64,000 bases of DNA. Origin: Polynucleobacter meluiroseus (lineage in GTDB: Bacteria > Pseudomonadota > Gammaproteobacteria > Burkholderiales > Burkholderiaceae). The notes under the pieces are model-generated. The model saw only the letters and a list, made by a program, of their open reading frames with translations, searched no databases and was not told the origin of the DNA. The translations under genes were made by a program, and so were the position numbers. The stretch spans positions 1-64,000 of the forward strand of contig CAMCVH010000005.1 in assembly GCA_945881875.1 (NCBI GenBank). Direction: 5' to 3'. Shown one piece after another: positions 29,037 through 43,505 of the stretch; the stretch's first letter is position 1, and the number at the start of each line of letters is the position of its first letter.

Positions 29037-30161
29037 ATGACAATTCCGCTAATTGACCTCAGTTTTTTGCAATCTGCCCCTGTACTTCCCCCTGCCACAG
29101 TTGTCATTGGAATGTCCGGCGGTGTCGATTCATCTGTAGCTGCTTGGCTTCTGAAGCAACAGGGGTATAAGGTCATCGGTTTATTTATGAAAAATTGGGA
29201 GGATGACGACAATAGTGAGTATTGCTCATCCCGTCAGGACTGGTTAGACGTTGTTTCTGTGGCTGATTTAATTGGTATTGATGTCGAGGCAGTTAATTTT
29301 GCCAATGAATACAAGGATCGAGTTTTTGCTGAATTTCTAAGAGAATACTCAGCGGGTCGAACACCTAACCCTGATGTTTTATGTAATGCAGAAATTAAGT
29401 TCAAAGCATTCTTAGATTACGCCATGATTTTAGGTGCTGAGGCAATTGCCACAGGCCATTACGCACAAACAGCTCGTGTCAATGATGAGGTGCAACTTCT
29501 AAAAGCGATTGATAACACCAAAGATCAAAGTTATTTCCTTTATCGATTAAGCCAGCAACAGTTAAAACAGCTGATCTTCCCATTGGGTGGCATCAGAAAA
29601 ACTCTTGTGAGAGAAATTGCGCAAAGTATTGGTTTGCCTAATGCTGCTAAAAAAGACTCAACTGGTATTTGTTTTATTGGTGAGAGACCCTTTAGAGATT
29701 TTTTAAATCGCTATTTACCTAATCAACCAGGCCCTATCAAAACTGAAGATGATGAGATAGTAGGTGAACACATCGGTTTGGCTTTTTACACCTTGGGTCA
29801 GCGCAAGGGTATTGGGATTGGTGGTAGCAAGGATGGCACTGGTGATCCTTGGTTTGTAGCCAAAAAAGATATGGCAACTAACACGCTCTACATTGTTCAA
29901 GGACATGAGCATCCTTGGTTATTAAAGCTGGCACTTAAGGCTTCTCAAATTAGTTGGACATCTAATACGCCTCCAACTTTAGGGACTTATACGGCTAAAA
30001 CTAGATACAGACAAGCAGATGGCCCTTGTGTGCTCAGCAGTATCCACGCCGAAGAATTTTCTTTAAGCTTTGAAGAGGCTCAATGGGCGGTCACGCCAGG
30101 TCAATCTGCTGTTTTGTATGATGGCCAACGTTGCTTGGGTGGCGGTATCATCAGCAACTAA
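29037..30161 (+). CDS. mnmA: tRNA-specific 2-thiouridylase MnmA
   Basis: Installs the 2-thio group on U34 of tRNAs for Lys, Glu and Gln. From [10 protein letters not shown] it has 374 residues. It has the ATP pyrophosphatase loop [16 protein letters not shown] near residue 24 and the two catalytic cysteines in [12 protein letters not shown] and [13 protein letters not shown]. The C-terminal domain ends [14 protein letters not shown] six codons upstream is the only longer start and is less likely. Confidence 0.95.
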   Translation: MTIPLIDLSFLQSAPVLPPATVVIGMSGGVDSSVAAWLLKQQGYKVIGLFMKNWEDDDNSEYCSSRQDWLDVVSVADLIGIDVEAVNFANEYKDRVFAEFLREYSAGRTPNPDVLCNAEIKFKAFLDYAMILGAEAIATGHYAQTARVNDEVQLLKAIDNTKDQSYFLYRLSQQQLKQLIFPLGGIRKTLVREIAQSIGLPNAAKKDSTGICFIGERPFRDFLNRYLPNQPGPIKTEDDEIVGEHIGLAFYTLGQRKGIGIGGSKDGTGDPWFVAKKDMATNTLYIVQGHEHPWLLKLALKASQISWTSNTPPTLGTYTAKTRYRQADGPCVLSSIHAEEFSLSFEEAQWAVTPGQSAVLYDGQRCLGGGIISN

Positions 30162-30216
30162 GTATTAAAAAATTTATAGCAAAAGATAAATTGATTAAAT
30201 CTTCACAGATTAAAAG

Positions 30217-30831
30217 TTATTGAGCGGGCGGTGCAGTTTCAATGAAAGCAGGGCGACTCATCATTTTTAAGTGGAAGTGACTGAGATTTTCGTATTTCTG
30301 TTGCCATGCTAAATCTGGAAACCTAAAGACTAAATAGTCCAATGCGCAAGCTACAGAAATATCAGCTAGGCTTAGTTTGCTTGAGAAGCACCACGCATTG
30401 TCTCCAAGTTTTTTTGAGATCGCATCAAGGGCTGTATCAACTTTACCGATTTGGCGGTCATACCAAGCTTGCGACTGGTCTTGCTCGGGACGCCAAGTCT
30501 TTTCTAATCTAGCAAGAATGGCAGCATCTATGATGCCATCTGCCAATGCCTCCCAAGTTTTTACAACGGCACGCTCTTTTCCAGAGTCTGGGATAAGGCG
30601 GTTCACAGGGTTGAGGGTGTCTGCGTATTCAACGATCACTCTTGAGTCAAATATAGGCTCACCGTCATCCAATACCAGGCATGGAATCTTCCCCAATGGG
30701 TTACTGTGCATGATTTGAGTGTCTTGAGCCCAAACATTTTCAAGCGCAAGCGGGAGTTCAATCTTTTTTTCAGAAAAAACAATTCGTACCTTGCGGACGT
30801 AGGGACTAGTGAGGGAGCCGATAAGTTTCAT
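30217..30831 (-). CDS. Glutathione S-transferase family protein
   Basis: A 204-residue protein with an N-terminal thioredoxin-like domain (MKLIGSLTSPYVRKVRIVFSEK; glutathione-contact segment GKIPCLVLDDGEPIFDSRVI near residues 47-66) and a C-terminal helical domain. The pattern resembles YibF-type bacterial GSTs. The substrate is not predictable. It is convergent with mnmA and divergent from purB across about 77 bases. Confidence 0.88.
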   Translation of the reverse strand: MKLIGSLTSPYVRKVRIVFSEKKIELPLALENVWAQDTQIMHSNPLGKIPCLVLDDGEPIFDSRVIVEYADTLNPVNRLIPDSGKERAVVKTWEALADGIIDAAILARLEKTWRPEQDQSQAWYDRQIGKVDTALDAISKKLGDNAWCFSSKLSLADISVACALDYLVFRFPDLAWQQKYENLSHFHLKMMSRPAFIETAPPAQ

Positions 30832-30893
30832 AGATGTAATTATAGCTATTTCGTTTTAAGTCCACAGAAGTATTAAAATCATGTTTTAAGTAA

Positions 30894-33631
<2,738 letters not shown>

Positions 33632-33709
33632 ATTCAGCATATTTGAGACCTATATCAGTTTTGAATGAGTCAAGTAGAATATTGAGTAATTACTCCACAC
33701 TAGGCATCA

Positions 33710-34162
33710 ATGATGAAAACAATTCTTGTGATGAATGGCCCTAATCTAAATTTACTAGGTACCAGAGAACCAGAAAAGTACGGCGATAAAACTTTAGCCG
33801 ACCTCGAGGCATTATGTTCTGAGACTGCTAAAAAACATCAGTATTCAGTTAATTTCTTTCAAAGCAATCATGAGGGTCAATTAATTGAGAAAATTCATGA
33901 GGCTGGAAAATTATTTAAAGCGGGTCAATTAAAGGGCGTTGTTTTTAATCCCGGTGCCTACACGCATACATCAATCGCTTTACATGACGCGATTGCGGGT
34001 GTGGGTGGTTTGCCAGTGATTGAAGTGCACATCTCCAATGTATATGCACGTGAAGCTTTCCGCCATCAGTCTTATGTATCACCTGTAGCTGTTGGTGTAC
34101 TTGCTGGTTTTGGTGTTGCTGGTTACAGCATGGCAATTGAAGCTTTGGTTGCTAGACCTTGA
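33710..34162 (+). CDS. aroQ: 3-dehydroquinate dehydratase, type II
   Basis: Catalyses the third step of the shikimate pathway. The 150-residue protein has ILVMNGPNLNLLGTREPEKYG at the N-terminus with the active-site tyrosine, FFQSNHEGQLIEKIHEA near residue 49, and VFNPGAYTHTSIALHDA near residue 76. Two adjacent ATGs are possible starts. The usual neighbours accB and accC are not found here; a strong terminator follows. It works in the same pathway as aroG at 49601-50725. Confidence 0.96.
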   Translation: MMKTILVMNGPNLNLLGTREPEKYGDKTLADLEALCSETAKKHQYSVNFFQSNHEGQLIEKIHEAGKLFKAGQLKGVVFNPGAYTHTSIALHDAIAGVGGLPVIEVHISNVYAREAFRHQSYVSPVAVGVLAGFGVAGYSMAIEALVARP

Positions 34163-34185
34163 AGCGTTGAGGATCTATTAAGAGC

Positions 34186-34219
34186 AATAAAAAAGGAGAC
34201 CTAGGTCTCCTTTTTTATT
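34186..34219. terminator. Bidirectional terminator between aroQ and secF
   Basis: A 34-base perfect palindrome centred on GGAGACCTAGGTCTCC with A9-like and T9-like flanks (AATAAAAAA and TTTTTTATT). It gives a good hairpin plus T tract in both directions and overlaps the secF stop codon by two bases. It separates convergent transcripts. Confidence 0.95.
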
Positions 34220-35195
34220 AAACCTGAGCTCCAAAATTTGGATCATCAGGCTTTTGATTGTCATTTGTTGTTTTGCCATCCGTTTTGATTAAGTCTTCAC
34301 GTTTAATGCCTAGCCACATTGCCAAAGCTGCAGCTACGAATACAGAAGAATAAATACCAAACAAGATGCCAATGGTGAGAGCTAATGCGAAATAATAAAG
34401 GGTAGGTCCACCAAATAGCAGCATCGCTAAGACCATCATTTGAGTACTGCCGTGAGTAATGATTGTTCTGCTTGTGGTACTTGTAATGGCATTATCAATG
34501 ACAGCCGTCGTGCTCATTTTTCTATACTTACGGAAGTTCTCTCGAATACGGTCAAAAATAACAACAGATTCGTTGACTGAGTAACCTAAAACAGCCAGAA
34601 CAGCCGCTAAAACAGAAAGTGAAAACTCCCATTGGAAGAATGCAAAGAAGCCTAGGATGATCACCACGTCATGTAAATTAGCAATGATGCCCGCAACCGC
34701 AAATTTCCATTCGAAGCGGATAGATAGGTAAATAACAATGCCTAAAACAACAAATAACAATGCTAGTAGACCATCGGTTGCTAATTCTTTACCAACCTGA
34801 GGCCCGATAAATTCAACTCGTTTTAACGTGACGTCAGCCTGTGAGGCTTTGAGAGTCTCTAAAACAATGCCACTTTGTTGTGATGAGGAAATAGTTTCTC
34901 CTGCTGCATTTTTTTGGAGCGGCAAACGGATCAGAACATCTTTAGAGCTGCCGAAGTTTTGTACTTGAACATCTTGGTAGCCTAATTTGACTAAATCACT
35001 TCTGATCGACTCTAAGGGAGCAGCTTGAGAGTAGCTGATCTCCATGACTGTGCCGCCGGTAAATTCAACTGATAAGTGGAGACCCTTGTATGCCAAGAAG
35101 AATACGGCAGCCACAAAAGTTAAGCCAGAAATTAAATTAAGCACCAAAGCATGGCGCATAAACGGGATATCACGACGGATGCGGAAAAATTCCAT
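34218..35195 (-). CDS. secF: Protein translocase subunit SecF
   Basis: With SecD it forms an RND-type membrane complex that uses the proton gradient to pull secreted proteins through SecYEG. The 325-residue protein has six membrane helices, VEFTGGTVMEISY near residue 44 (periplasmic start) and the SecF motif GYSVNESVVIFDRIRENFRK near residue 204. It follows secD by 14 bases and is the last gene of queA-tgt-yajC-secD-secF. Confidence 0.97.
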   Translation of the reverse strand: MEFFRIRRDIPFMRHALVLNLISGLTFVAAVFFLAYKGLHLSVEFTGGTVMEISYSQAAPLESIRSDLVKLGYQDVQVQNFGSSKDVLIRLPLQKNAAGETISSSQQSGIVLETLKASQADVTLKRVEFIGPQVGKELATDGLLALLFVVLGIVIYLSIRFEWKFAVAGIIANLHDVVIILGFFAFFQWEFSLSVLAAVLAVLGYSVNESVVIFDRIRENFRKYRKMSTTAVIDNAITSTTSRTIITHGSTQMMVLAMLLFGGPTLYYFALALTIGILFGIYSSVFVAAALAMWLGIKREDLIKTDGKTTNDNQKPDDPNFGAQV

Positions 35196-35209
35196 GATTT
35201 AAATTCCTT

Positions 35210-37066
35210 TTATTCAGTCGGGCGCCAAACTTGGCCAATTGATATTTTTTGTAATTTCTTTTGACGACCATACCAAAGATTGGCAATGCCTCTTGCAAAG
35301 AAAACCGCAGAGAACATGGAGGTCAGAATGCCTAAACTATGTACCACTGCAAATCCTCTGACTGGTCCTGAACCAAATGCTAGAAGGGCAACACCAGCGA
35401 TCAATGTGGTGATGTTGGAGTCTAGAATGGTTCCCCACGCACGCTCAAAACCAGTTGCGATTGCGGCTTGTGGATTTGCACCAGCCCTTAACTCTTCGCG
35501 GATACGTTCATTAATCAAAACGTTGGAGTCAATTGCCATACCTAAAGCCAGAGCCATCGCTGCAATACCAGGTAGCGTTAAAGTTGCTTGGAGCATTGAA
35601 AGAATTGCAACCAATAAGAAAAGATTGACCGCTAATGCAATGACTGAAAATACGCCAAATAATAAGTAATAGCCAATCATAAAAATTGCGATGGCACAGA
35701 ATCCATAGATGACTGAATTAAAACCTTTAGCAATATTGTCAGCTCCAAGGCTTGGTCCAATAGTGCGTTCTTCAATGATTTCCATTGGTGCTGCCAATGA
35801 GCCTGCTCTGAGAAGAAGGGCTAAGTCATTAGCGCTTTCAGTGCTGGGCTGTCCTGTGATTTGGAACTTTGAACCAAATTCACTTTGAATAGTTGCAACT
35901 GTTAAGACTTCACCGCGTCCTTTTTCGAAAAGAATCATACCCATTGGTTTGCCAATATTCTCGCGAGTGATTTCTTGCATGACTCGACCACCAGCAGAAT
36001 CTAAAGTGATACTTACGGCTGGTCTTTGATTAGAGTCAAAGCCAGCGGAGGCGCTAGTAATACGATCACCACTAAAAATGACAGACCTTTTAAAAACAAC
36101 TTGACGACCATCACCTGTTTTAAAAACATCTACTCCGGGAGGAGCTACTTCACCTGATAGTAAATAAGTTTTTACTGGATCAGCCAAGCGAGACTCTAAG
36201 GTTGCTGTACGACCAATAATATCTTTGGCACGTGCTGTATCTTGTACGCCTGGTAATTGAACAATAATACGATCCTGACCTTGTCGCTGAATCACTGGTT
36301 CTGCCACACCAAGCTCATTGACTCGTTTATTCAAAGTAACAATATTCTGTTTAACAGCATTTTCTTGAACTTCTTTAAGAGCGCTATCTCTGAACTTACC
36401 AATCAATCTAAATCCGTCAGCTGATTTTTCAACGTTGAAATCTAAGTCAGCCAAACCTTTAATAAGATGCAATCTTGCGGCATTCGCATCATCTTGATTC
36501 GGGAAGCGAACGATGATTTGATCATTCTGACGCTCTATGCCGTTGTGGCGAATAGACTTTTCACGCAATTGTGAGCGAGTGTCAGTCGTAAGGCTTTCAA
36601 GCTTTTTCTGAAGGGCCCCGCGCATGTCTACTTGTAATAAGAAGTGGACGCCACCACGAAGGTCAAGACCAAGATACATCGGCATAGCACCCATTGAGGT
36701 CAACCATGCTGGTGTATTAGAGATAAGATTGAGTGCAACGACATAAGTCGGGTCATTGCTATCAGGATTCAAAGATTTTTGTAAAACATCTTTGGCTTTT
36801 AGTTGGTTATCGGTGTTAGCCAAACGGATCTTGATAGTGCCGTTATTGCCAGCACGTTCAAATTGGGTACCTTTTGTTTCGATATTAGCTTGTGAGAGCA
36901 ATTGAGTCACTCTCTCTTGTGTTGCTAAATCTATTTTGACCGTTGCTTTACCCGCTGAGATTTGTACAGCTGGAGCCTCCCCAAAAAAGTTAGGGATGGT
37001 GTAGGTGCCTCCAATCAGCAAGGCAACTACTATGACAATGTATTTCCACAGCGGGTAACGGTTCAT
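35210..37066 (-). CDS. secD: Protein translocase subunit SecD
   Basis: The larger RND-type partner of SecF. The 618-residue protein has an N-terminal membrane helix, a long periplasmic region with GLDLRGGVHFLLQVDM near residue 135, and five C-terminal helices with LALGMAIDSNVLINERIREEL near residue 518. Start and stop agree with the family. It lies 11 bases after yajC. Confidence 0.97.
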   Translation of the reverse strand: MNRYPLWKYIVIVVALLIGGTYTIPNFFGEAPAVQISAGKATVKIDLATQERVTQLLSQANIETKGTQFERAGNNGTIKIRLANTDNQLKAKDVLQKSLNPDSNDPTYVVALNLISNTPAWLTSMGAMPMYLGLDLRGGVHFLLQVDMRGALQKKLESLTTDTRSQLREKSIRHNGIERQNDQIIVRFPNQDDANAARLHLIKGLADLDFNVEKSADGFRLIGKFRDSALKEVQENAVKQNIVTLNKRVNELGVAEPVIQRQGQDRIIVQLPGVQDTARAKDIIGRTATLESRLADPVKTYLLSGEVAPPGVDVFKTGDGRQVVFKRSVIFSGDRITSASAGFDSNQRPAVSITLDSAGGRVMQEITRENIGKPMGMILFEKGRGEVLTVATIQSEFGSKFQITGQPSTESANDLALLLRAGSLAAPMEIIEERTIGPSLGADNIAKGFNSVIYGFCAIAIFMIGYYLLFGVFSVIALAVNLFLLVAILSMLQATLTLPGIAAMALALGMAIDSNVLINERIREELRAGANPQAAIATGFERAWGTILDSNITTLIAGVALLAFGSGPVRGFAVVHSLGILTSMFSAVFFARGIANLWYGRQKKLQKISIGQVWRPTE

Positions 37067-37077
37067 GCTTAGCTTTC

Positions 37078-37398
37078 TTAGATAGCTTTAATGGTGCCTT
37101 TTGGCAATACAGCGGTCACTGAATTTTTCTGCATTTTTACTTCTGTGCCAGGGATCAATTCAACTGTAATGTAGTGATCTTTTTGTTGAGTTACCTTACC
37201 CATCAAACCGCCAACAGTAACTACTTCGTCACCAACAGCTAAAGCTTCGATCATCAATTTAACTTCTTTTTGACGCTTCATTTGTGGACGAATCATTACA
37301 AAGTACAAAACTACAAACATTAAAATTAAAGGCAAGAAACCCATAATGCCGCCAGATTCAGCACCGGCAGTTTGTGCATAAGCGTTACTAATAAACAT
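37078..37398 (-). CDS. yajC: Sec translocase accessory protein YajC
   Basis: A small membrane subunit that associates with SecDF-YidC. The 106-residue protein has one membrane helix (residues about 18-37, GIMGFLPLILMFVVLYFVMI) followed by RPQMKRQKEVKLMIEAL, and GDEVVTVGGLMGKV near residue 58. It is the third gene of the queA-tgt-yajC-secDF run. Confidence 0.96.
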   Translation of the reverse strand: MFISNAYAQTAGAESGGIMGFLPLILMFVVLYFVMIRPQMKRQKEVKLMIEALAVGDEVVTVGGLMGKVTQQKDHYITVELIPGTEVKMQKNSVTAVLPKGTIKAI

Positions 37399-37427
37399 TA
37401 TTAATCCTCCAAGTAGAAAGGTGGATT

Positions 37428-39619
<2,192 letters not shown>

Positions 39620-39651
39620 CGAGATATCGTAGGAACAGTAAGATTCTATAC

Positions 39652-41721
39652 ATGGTTAGTAAATCTAGTTCAAATCCTCTTGAAAAGTTGGGCCTGCATT
39701 CCTCATTGGATTGTGCTTTGCACTTGCCTATTCGTTATGAAGATGAAACTAAATTATCAACCATTGCTTCAGTTATTAATAGTTTTGGTGGTTCCTCAGC
39801 CCAAGTTCAAGGTCATGTGATTCGTCAAGAGGTCATGTATCGCCCTAGGAGACAGTTACTCATTGTTATTCGCGATGAAGAGGGTACTGAATTATTTTTG
39901 AGATGGTTAAATTTTTACCCAAGCCAACAAAAACAAATGGCAGTGGGTCAGCATTTGAGAGTTCGTGGAGATGTGCGAGATGGATATTACGGACCTGAAA
40001 TGGTTCATCCAGTTGTAAAGGCAGTCTCTCCAGATACACCTTTACCTATTAATTTAACCCCCGTGTATTCAACTACTGCAGGGGTGAGTCAGTTAAGTAT
40101 TCGTAAGGCGATTGATAAAGCATTCAAAGATGCTGATTTGGAGTCTTTATTTTCTGAGATATTTCCAAAAAACATCTTGAGCAACTGCTTCCCTGGCTTG
40201 AATTTACCAAGCTTATGGGAGGCCATTCAGACCTTGCATCATCCCAGTCGCCATGACGATATGGAGTCGATTCAGAATCGAACCCACCCCGCTTGGCGAA
40301 GAATTCAGATTGAAGAGTTATTAGCTCAACAGATTTCTTTGCAACAGGCTAGAGCAAAACGTTTGAGTCGTCGATCAGTACAAATGAACCTCAAACCAAA
40401 AAAAGATGGGATCTTAGAAAAGTTCCTACTGCAATTACCTTTCGAGTTAACGGGATCTCAAAAAAGAGTGTGGCAAGATTTAATTTCAGATCTGGCTCAA
40501 CCTTACCCTATGAACAGATTGCTTCAAGGTGATGTGGGTAGCGGTAAAACTATCGTAGCTGCATTGGCAGCTATGCACTGTCTAGACCACGGTTATCAAG
40601 CTGCCATTATGGCGCCAACTGAGATATTGGCTGAGCAGCATTACAGAAAGTTATCTGTCTGGTTGGAGCCGATGGGTATTGAAATAGTTTGGTTAATTGG
40701 TTCACTGAAAGCTAAAGAAAAGAAAGCCGCACAAGCAACTATTGCTAGTGGCGACGGTCGTTTAGTGATTGGAACACATGCATTAATTCAAGAGGGTGTT
40801 GAATTTGCTAGATTGGGTTTGGCAGTCATTGATGAGCAACATCGTTTTGGTGTTAAACAGCGTTTGCAACTTCAGCAAAAGATTGATGATGTTGAAATTG
40901 ATTGTCATCAGCTCATGATGTCAGCAACGCCCATACCAAGAACGCTTGCAATGACTTTTTATGCTGATCTTGAGGTTTCAGTGATTGATGAATTGCCTCC
41001 AGGAAGAACACCAGTGGTTACAAAGTTAATTAAGAGTGATAGACGCGATGAGGTAGTAGCAGGTCTATCAGAGCAATTAAAGTTGGGGCGCCAAATTTAT
41101 TGGGTTTGCCCACTCATTGAAGAGTCGGAGGTTTTGCAATTACAAACTGCGGTTGATACATATGAGTCTTTGCAGCTAGCTTTACCGAATATCAAAGTGG
41201 GCCTCATTCATGGTCGCCTCAAAGCTGATGAAAAAAACGCCGTCATGCAAGCTTTCGTCTCAGGAGAAATTCAGATATTAGTAGCTACAACTGTGATTGA
41301 GGTTGGCGTTGATGTACCTAATGCAACTCTGATGGTGATTGAGCATGCTGAAAGGTTTGGTTATTCACAATTACATCAACTTCGCGGTCGTGTAGGTCGC
41401 GGCTCTGCCCAATCCATTTGTATTCTTTTATACAGCTCACAATTATCAATGGCAGCAAAAGAGCGCTTACAAACTCTAAGAGAAACTCAAGATGGATTCA
41501 TTATTGCTGAGAAAGATTTAGCTTTAAGAGGCCCTGGAGAATTATTGGGTTCTAGACAGTCTGGAGATGGGATGCTGCGTTTTGTTGATTTACAAAATGA
41601 GCATGACTTAATTGAAAAAACAAAAGAGCTCTCAGTCCAATTACTCAATCAATATCCAGAGATGTGTCAAAAGCATTTGGAGCGTTGGTTAGGTCATCGT
41701 GCTGATTTCCTAAAAGCTTGA
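39652..41721 (+). CDS. recG: ATP-dependent DNA helicase RecG
   Basis: Remodels stalled replication forks and Holliday junctions. The 689-residue protein has an N-terminal wedge/OB domain, LLQGDVGSGKTIVAALAA (Walker A) near residue 288, DEQHRFG (motif II) near residue 395, and the C-terminal helicase motifs VATTVIEVGVDVPNAT and QLRGRVGRG. No ribosome site is visible near the ATG; AGGA is 18 bases away. oxyR follows after 12 bases. Confidence 0.96.
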   Translation: MVSKSSSNPLEKLGLHSSLDCALHLPIRYEDETKLSTIASVINSFGGSSAQVQGHVIRQEVMYRPRRQLLIVIRDEEGTELFLRWLNFYPSQQKQMAVGQHLRVRGDVRDGYYGPEMVHPVVKAVSPDTPLPINLTPVYSTTAGVSQLSIRKAIDKAFKDADLESLFSEIFPKNILSNCFPGLNLPSLWEAIQTLHHPSRHDDMESIQNRTHPAWRRIQIEELLAQQISLQQARAKRLSRRSVQMNLKPKKDGILEKFLLQLPFELTGSQKRVWQDLISDLAQPYPMNRLLQGDVGSGKTIVAALAAMHCLDHGYQAAIMAPTEILAEQHYRKLSVWLEPMGIEIVWLIGSLKAKEKKAAQATIASGDGRLVIGTHALIQEGVEFARLGLAVIDEQHRFGVKQRLQLQQKIDDVEIDCHQLMMSATPIPRTLAMTFYADLEVSVIDELPPGRTPVVTKLIKSDRRDEVVAGLSEQLKLGRQIYWVCPLIEESEVLQLQTAVDTYESLQLALPNIKVGLIHGRLKADEKNAVMQAFVSGEIQILVATTVIEVGVDVPNATLMVIEHAERFGYSQLHQLRGRVGRGSAQSICILLYSSQLSMAAKERLQTLRETQDGFIIAEKDLALRGPGELLGSRQSGDGMLRFVDLQNEHDLIEKTKELSVQLLNQYPEMCQKHLERWLGHRADFLKA

Positions 41722-41733
41722 TATCCTCTATCT

Positions 41734-42651
41734 ATGACACTTACTGAATTTAGATATATCGTTGCGGTTGCAAGAGAGCGCCATTTCGGAAGGGCAGCTG
41801 AGGCTTGTTTTGTATCTCAGCCTACCCTTTCTGTTGCTATTAAAAAGCTTGAAGATGAGCTCAGTGTTCAAATTTTCGAGAGATCTGGGGCTGAGCTGAC
41901 TATTACTGATCTGGGGCAAGAGATTGTGCACCAAGCTCAAAAAGTTTTAGAGGAGGCTCAGGTTATTAAGCATCTTGCCCAACATGGTCAAGACCCTCTT
42001 TCTGGGCCCGTGAGATTAGGTACGATCTACACCATTGCCCCTTATTTATTGCCTAAACTTATTTCAAGAAGCCGCCAAGTTCTGCCTAAAATGCCTCTGT
42101 ATCTTCAGGAGAACTTTACGGTGCGCCTACTTGAGCTACTGAAGCAAGGTGACATTGATGCTGCCATCTTGGCCGAACCATTTTCAGAAAGTGGTTTAGA
42201 AGTCATTCCTTTGTATGACGAGAGTTTGGTGGTTGCTGTTCCTGCTGGCCATCCATGGGAGATGATGCCCGTTATTCAGCATGCTGATTTACAGTCTCAA
42301 GCAACACTGCTATTGGGCCAAGGCCATTGTTTCCGTGATCATGTTTTAGATATTTGCCCTGATATGCAGAGATCTCAACGTAATGAAGATCTGAGTGGAT
42401 TTGAGGGTTCCTCGCTGGAGACAATTAGACAAATGGTGGCAGGTGGTATTAGCGTGAGTGTTTTTCCGGTGACTTCAATCAACGATCAAACTAATCCTAA
42501 TAGCTTAATTAAATATGTGCCATTTGCTGAGCCTACACCTAAAAGAAGAGTTGTTTTGGTTTGGCGTAAAAGTTATGCAAGATCAGTTGCTATGCATGCT
42601 TTGGCTGATGCCATTAAGACTTCGGGTTTATTAGGGGTTGATTATTTATGA
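41734..42651 (+). CDS. oxyR: Hydrogen peroxide-sensing LysR-type regulator OxyR
   Basis: A transcription factor that forms an intramolecular disulfide with peroxide and activates antioxidant genes. The 305-residue protein has the N-terminal LysR helix-turn-helix (TLTEFRYIVAVARERHFG to residue 60) and a sensing domain with both redox cysteines, C199 in GHCFRDH and C208 in LDICPDM, at the same numbers as in E. coli. The recG-oxyR-ubiA order is known in betaproteobacteria. It starts 12 bases after recG. Confidence 0.93.
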   Translation: MTLTEFRYIVAVARERHFGRAAEACFVSQPTLSVAIKKLEDELSVQIFERSGAELTITDLGQEIVHQAQKVLEEAQVIKHLAQHGQDPLSGPVRLGTIYTIAPYLLPKLISRSRQVLPKMPLYLQENFTVRLLELLKQGDIDAAILAEPFSESGLEVIPLYDESLVVAVPAGHPWEMMPVIQHADLQSQATLLLGQGHCFRDHVLDICPDMQRSQRNEDLSGFEGSSLETIRQMVAGGISVSVFPVTSINDQTNPNSLIKYVPFAEPTPKRRVVLVWRKSYARSVAMHALADAIKTSGLLGVDYL

Positions 42652-43502
42652 GGTCTGAGAAGTTGACAGACTATCTTGCGTTAATTAGATTTGATAAACC
42701 AATTGGTACTCTGTTGGTTTTATGGCCAACGCTTTGGGCCCTATGGTTAGCTACCAATGGACAGCCTAGCTTTACTTTACTTCTAATTTTCACATTAGGC
42801 ACTTTTCTGATGCGAAGTGCTGGTTGTGCTATCAATGACTATGCAGATAGAAATTTTGATAAGCACGTTGAAAGAACTGAAAATCGACCATTAACTGCTG
42901 GAAGAATTAAATCTTGGGAAGCCTTAATGGTTGCTGGTTTATTAGCATTAGTAGCATTCTTACTGGTCCTGCCATTAAATACTTTCACAAAGATTTTATC
43001 GGTTCCTGCATTGTTAGTTGCAATGATTTATCCATTTACAAAAAGATTCTTTTCAATGCCTCAAGCAGTTTTAGGGATAGCTTTTTCGTTTGGTATTCCG
43101 ATGTCATTTGCTGCAGCTCAAAATAATATACCTTTGTATGCGTGGGTGTTGGTGTTATCAAATATTGCTTGGGCAATTGCTTATGACACTGCTTATGCCA
43201 TGGTTGATAAAAATGATGATTTGAAGCTAGGTATCAAAACTTCAGCAATTACCTTTGGTGCCTATGACGTGATGGCTATTTTGGCTTGCTATGGGGTATT
43301 TTTTGTAGGATTTGCCTACATTGCTATCGCCCAAAACTTCGCCAGTGTTTTTTGGATTTTTTGGTTATCTGGCTTGGGTTTAGTTTTTCACTATTACCAA
43401 TTGATCAATACTCGTGACCGAGCAAAGTGTTTTCAGGCCTTTAAACAGAATAGTTGGCTTGGAGCATTATTCTTTATTGCGATCGCCTGCTCACAAAACT
43501 AA
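42648..43502 (+). CDS. ubiA: 4-hydroxybenzoate polyprenyltransferase
   Basis: A membrane enzyme that joins 4-hydroxybenzoate to the polyprenyl chain in ubiquinone synthesis. The 284-residue protein has seven to nine membrane helices and two aspartate-rich motifs: NDYADRNFDKHVERT near residue 63 and YDTAYAMVDKNDDLK near residue 180. It starts in an ATGA overlap with oxyR. It ends 3 bases from the convergent proC with no terminator between them. Confidence 0.94.
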   Translation: MRSEKLTDYLALIRFDKPIGTLLVLWPTLWALWLATNGQPSFTLLLIFTLGTFLMRSAGCAINDYADRNFDKHVERTENRPLTAGRIKSWEALMVAGLLALVAFLLVLPLNTFTKILSVPALLVAMIYPFTKRFFSMPQAVLGIAFSFGIPMSFAAAQNNIPLYAWVLVLSNIAWAIAYDTAYAMVDKNDDLKLGIKTSAITFGAYDVMAILACYGVFFVGFAYIAIAQNFASVFWIFWLSGLGLVFHYYQLINTRDRAKCFQAFKQNSWLGALFFIAIACSQN

Positions 43503-43505
43503 GAT

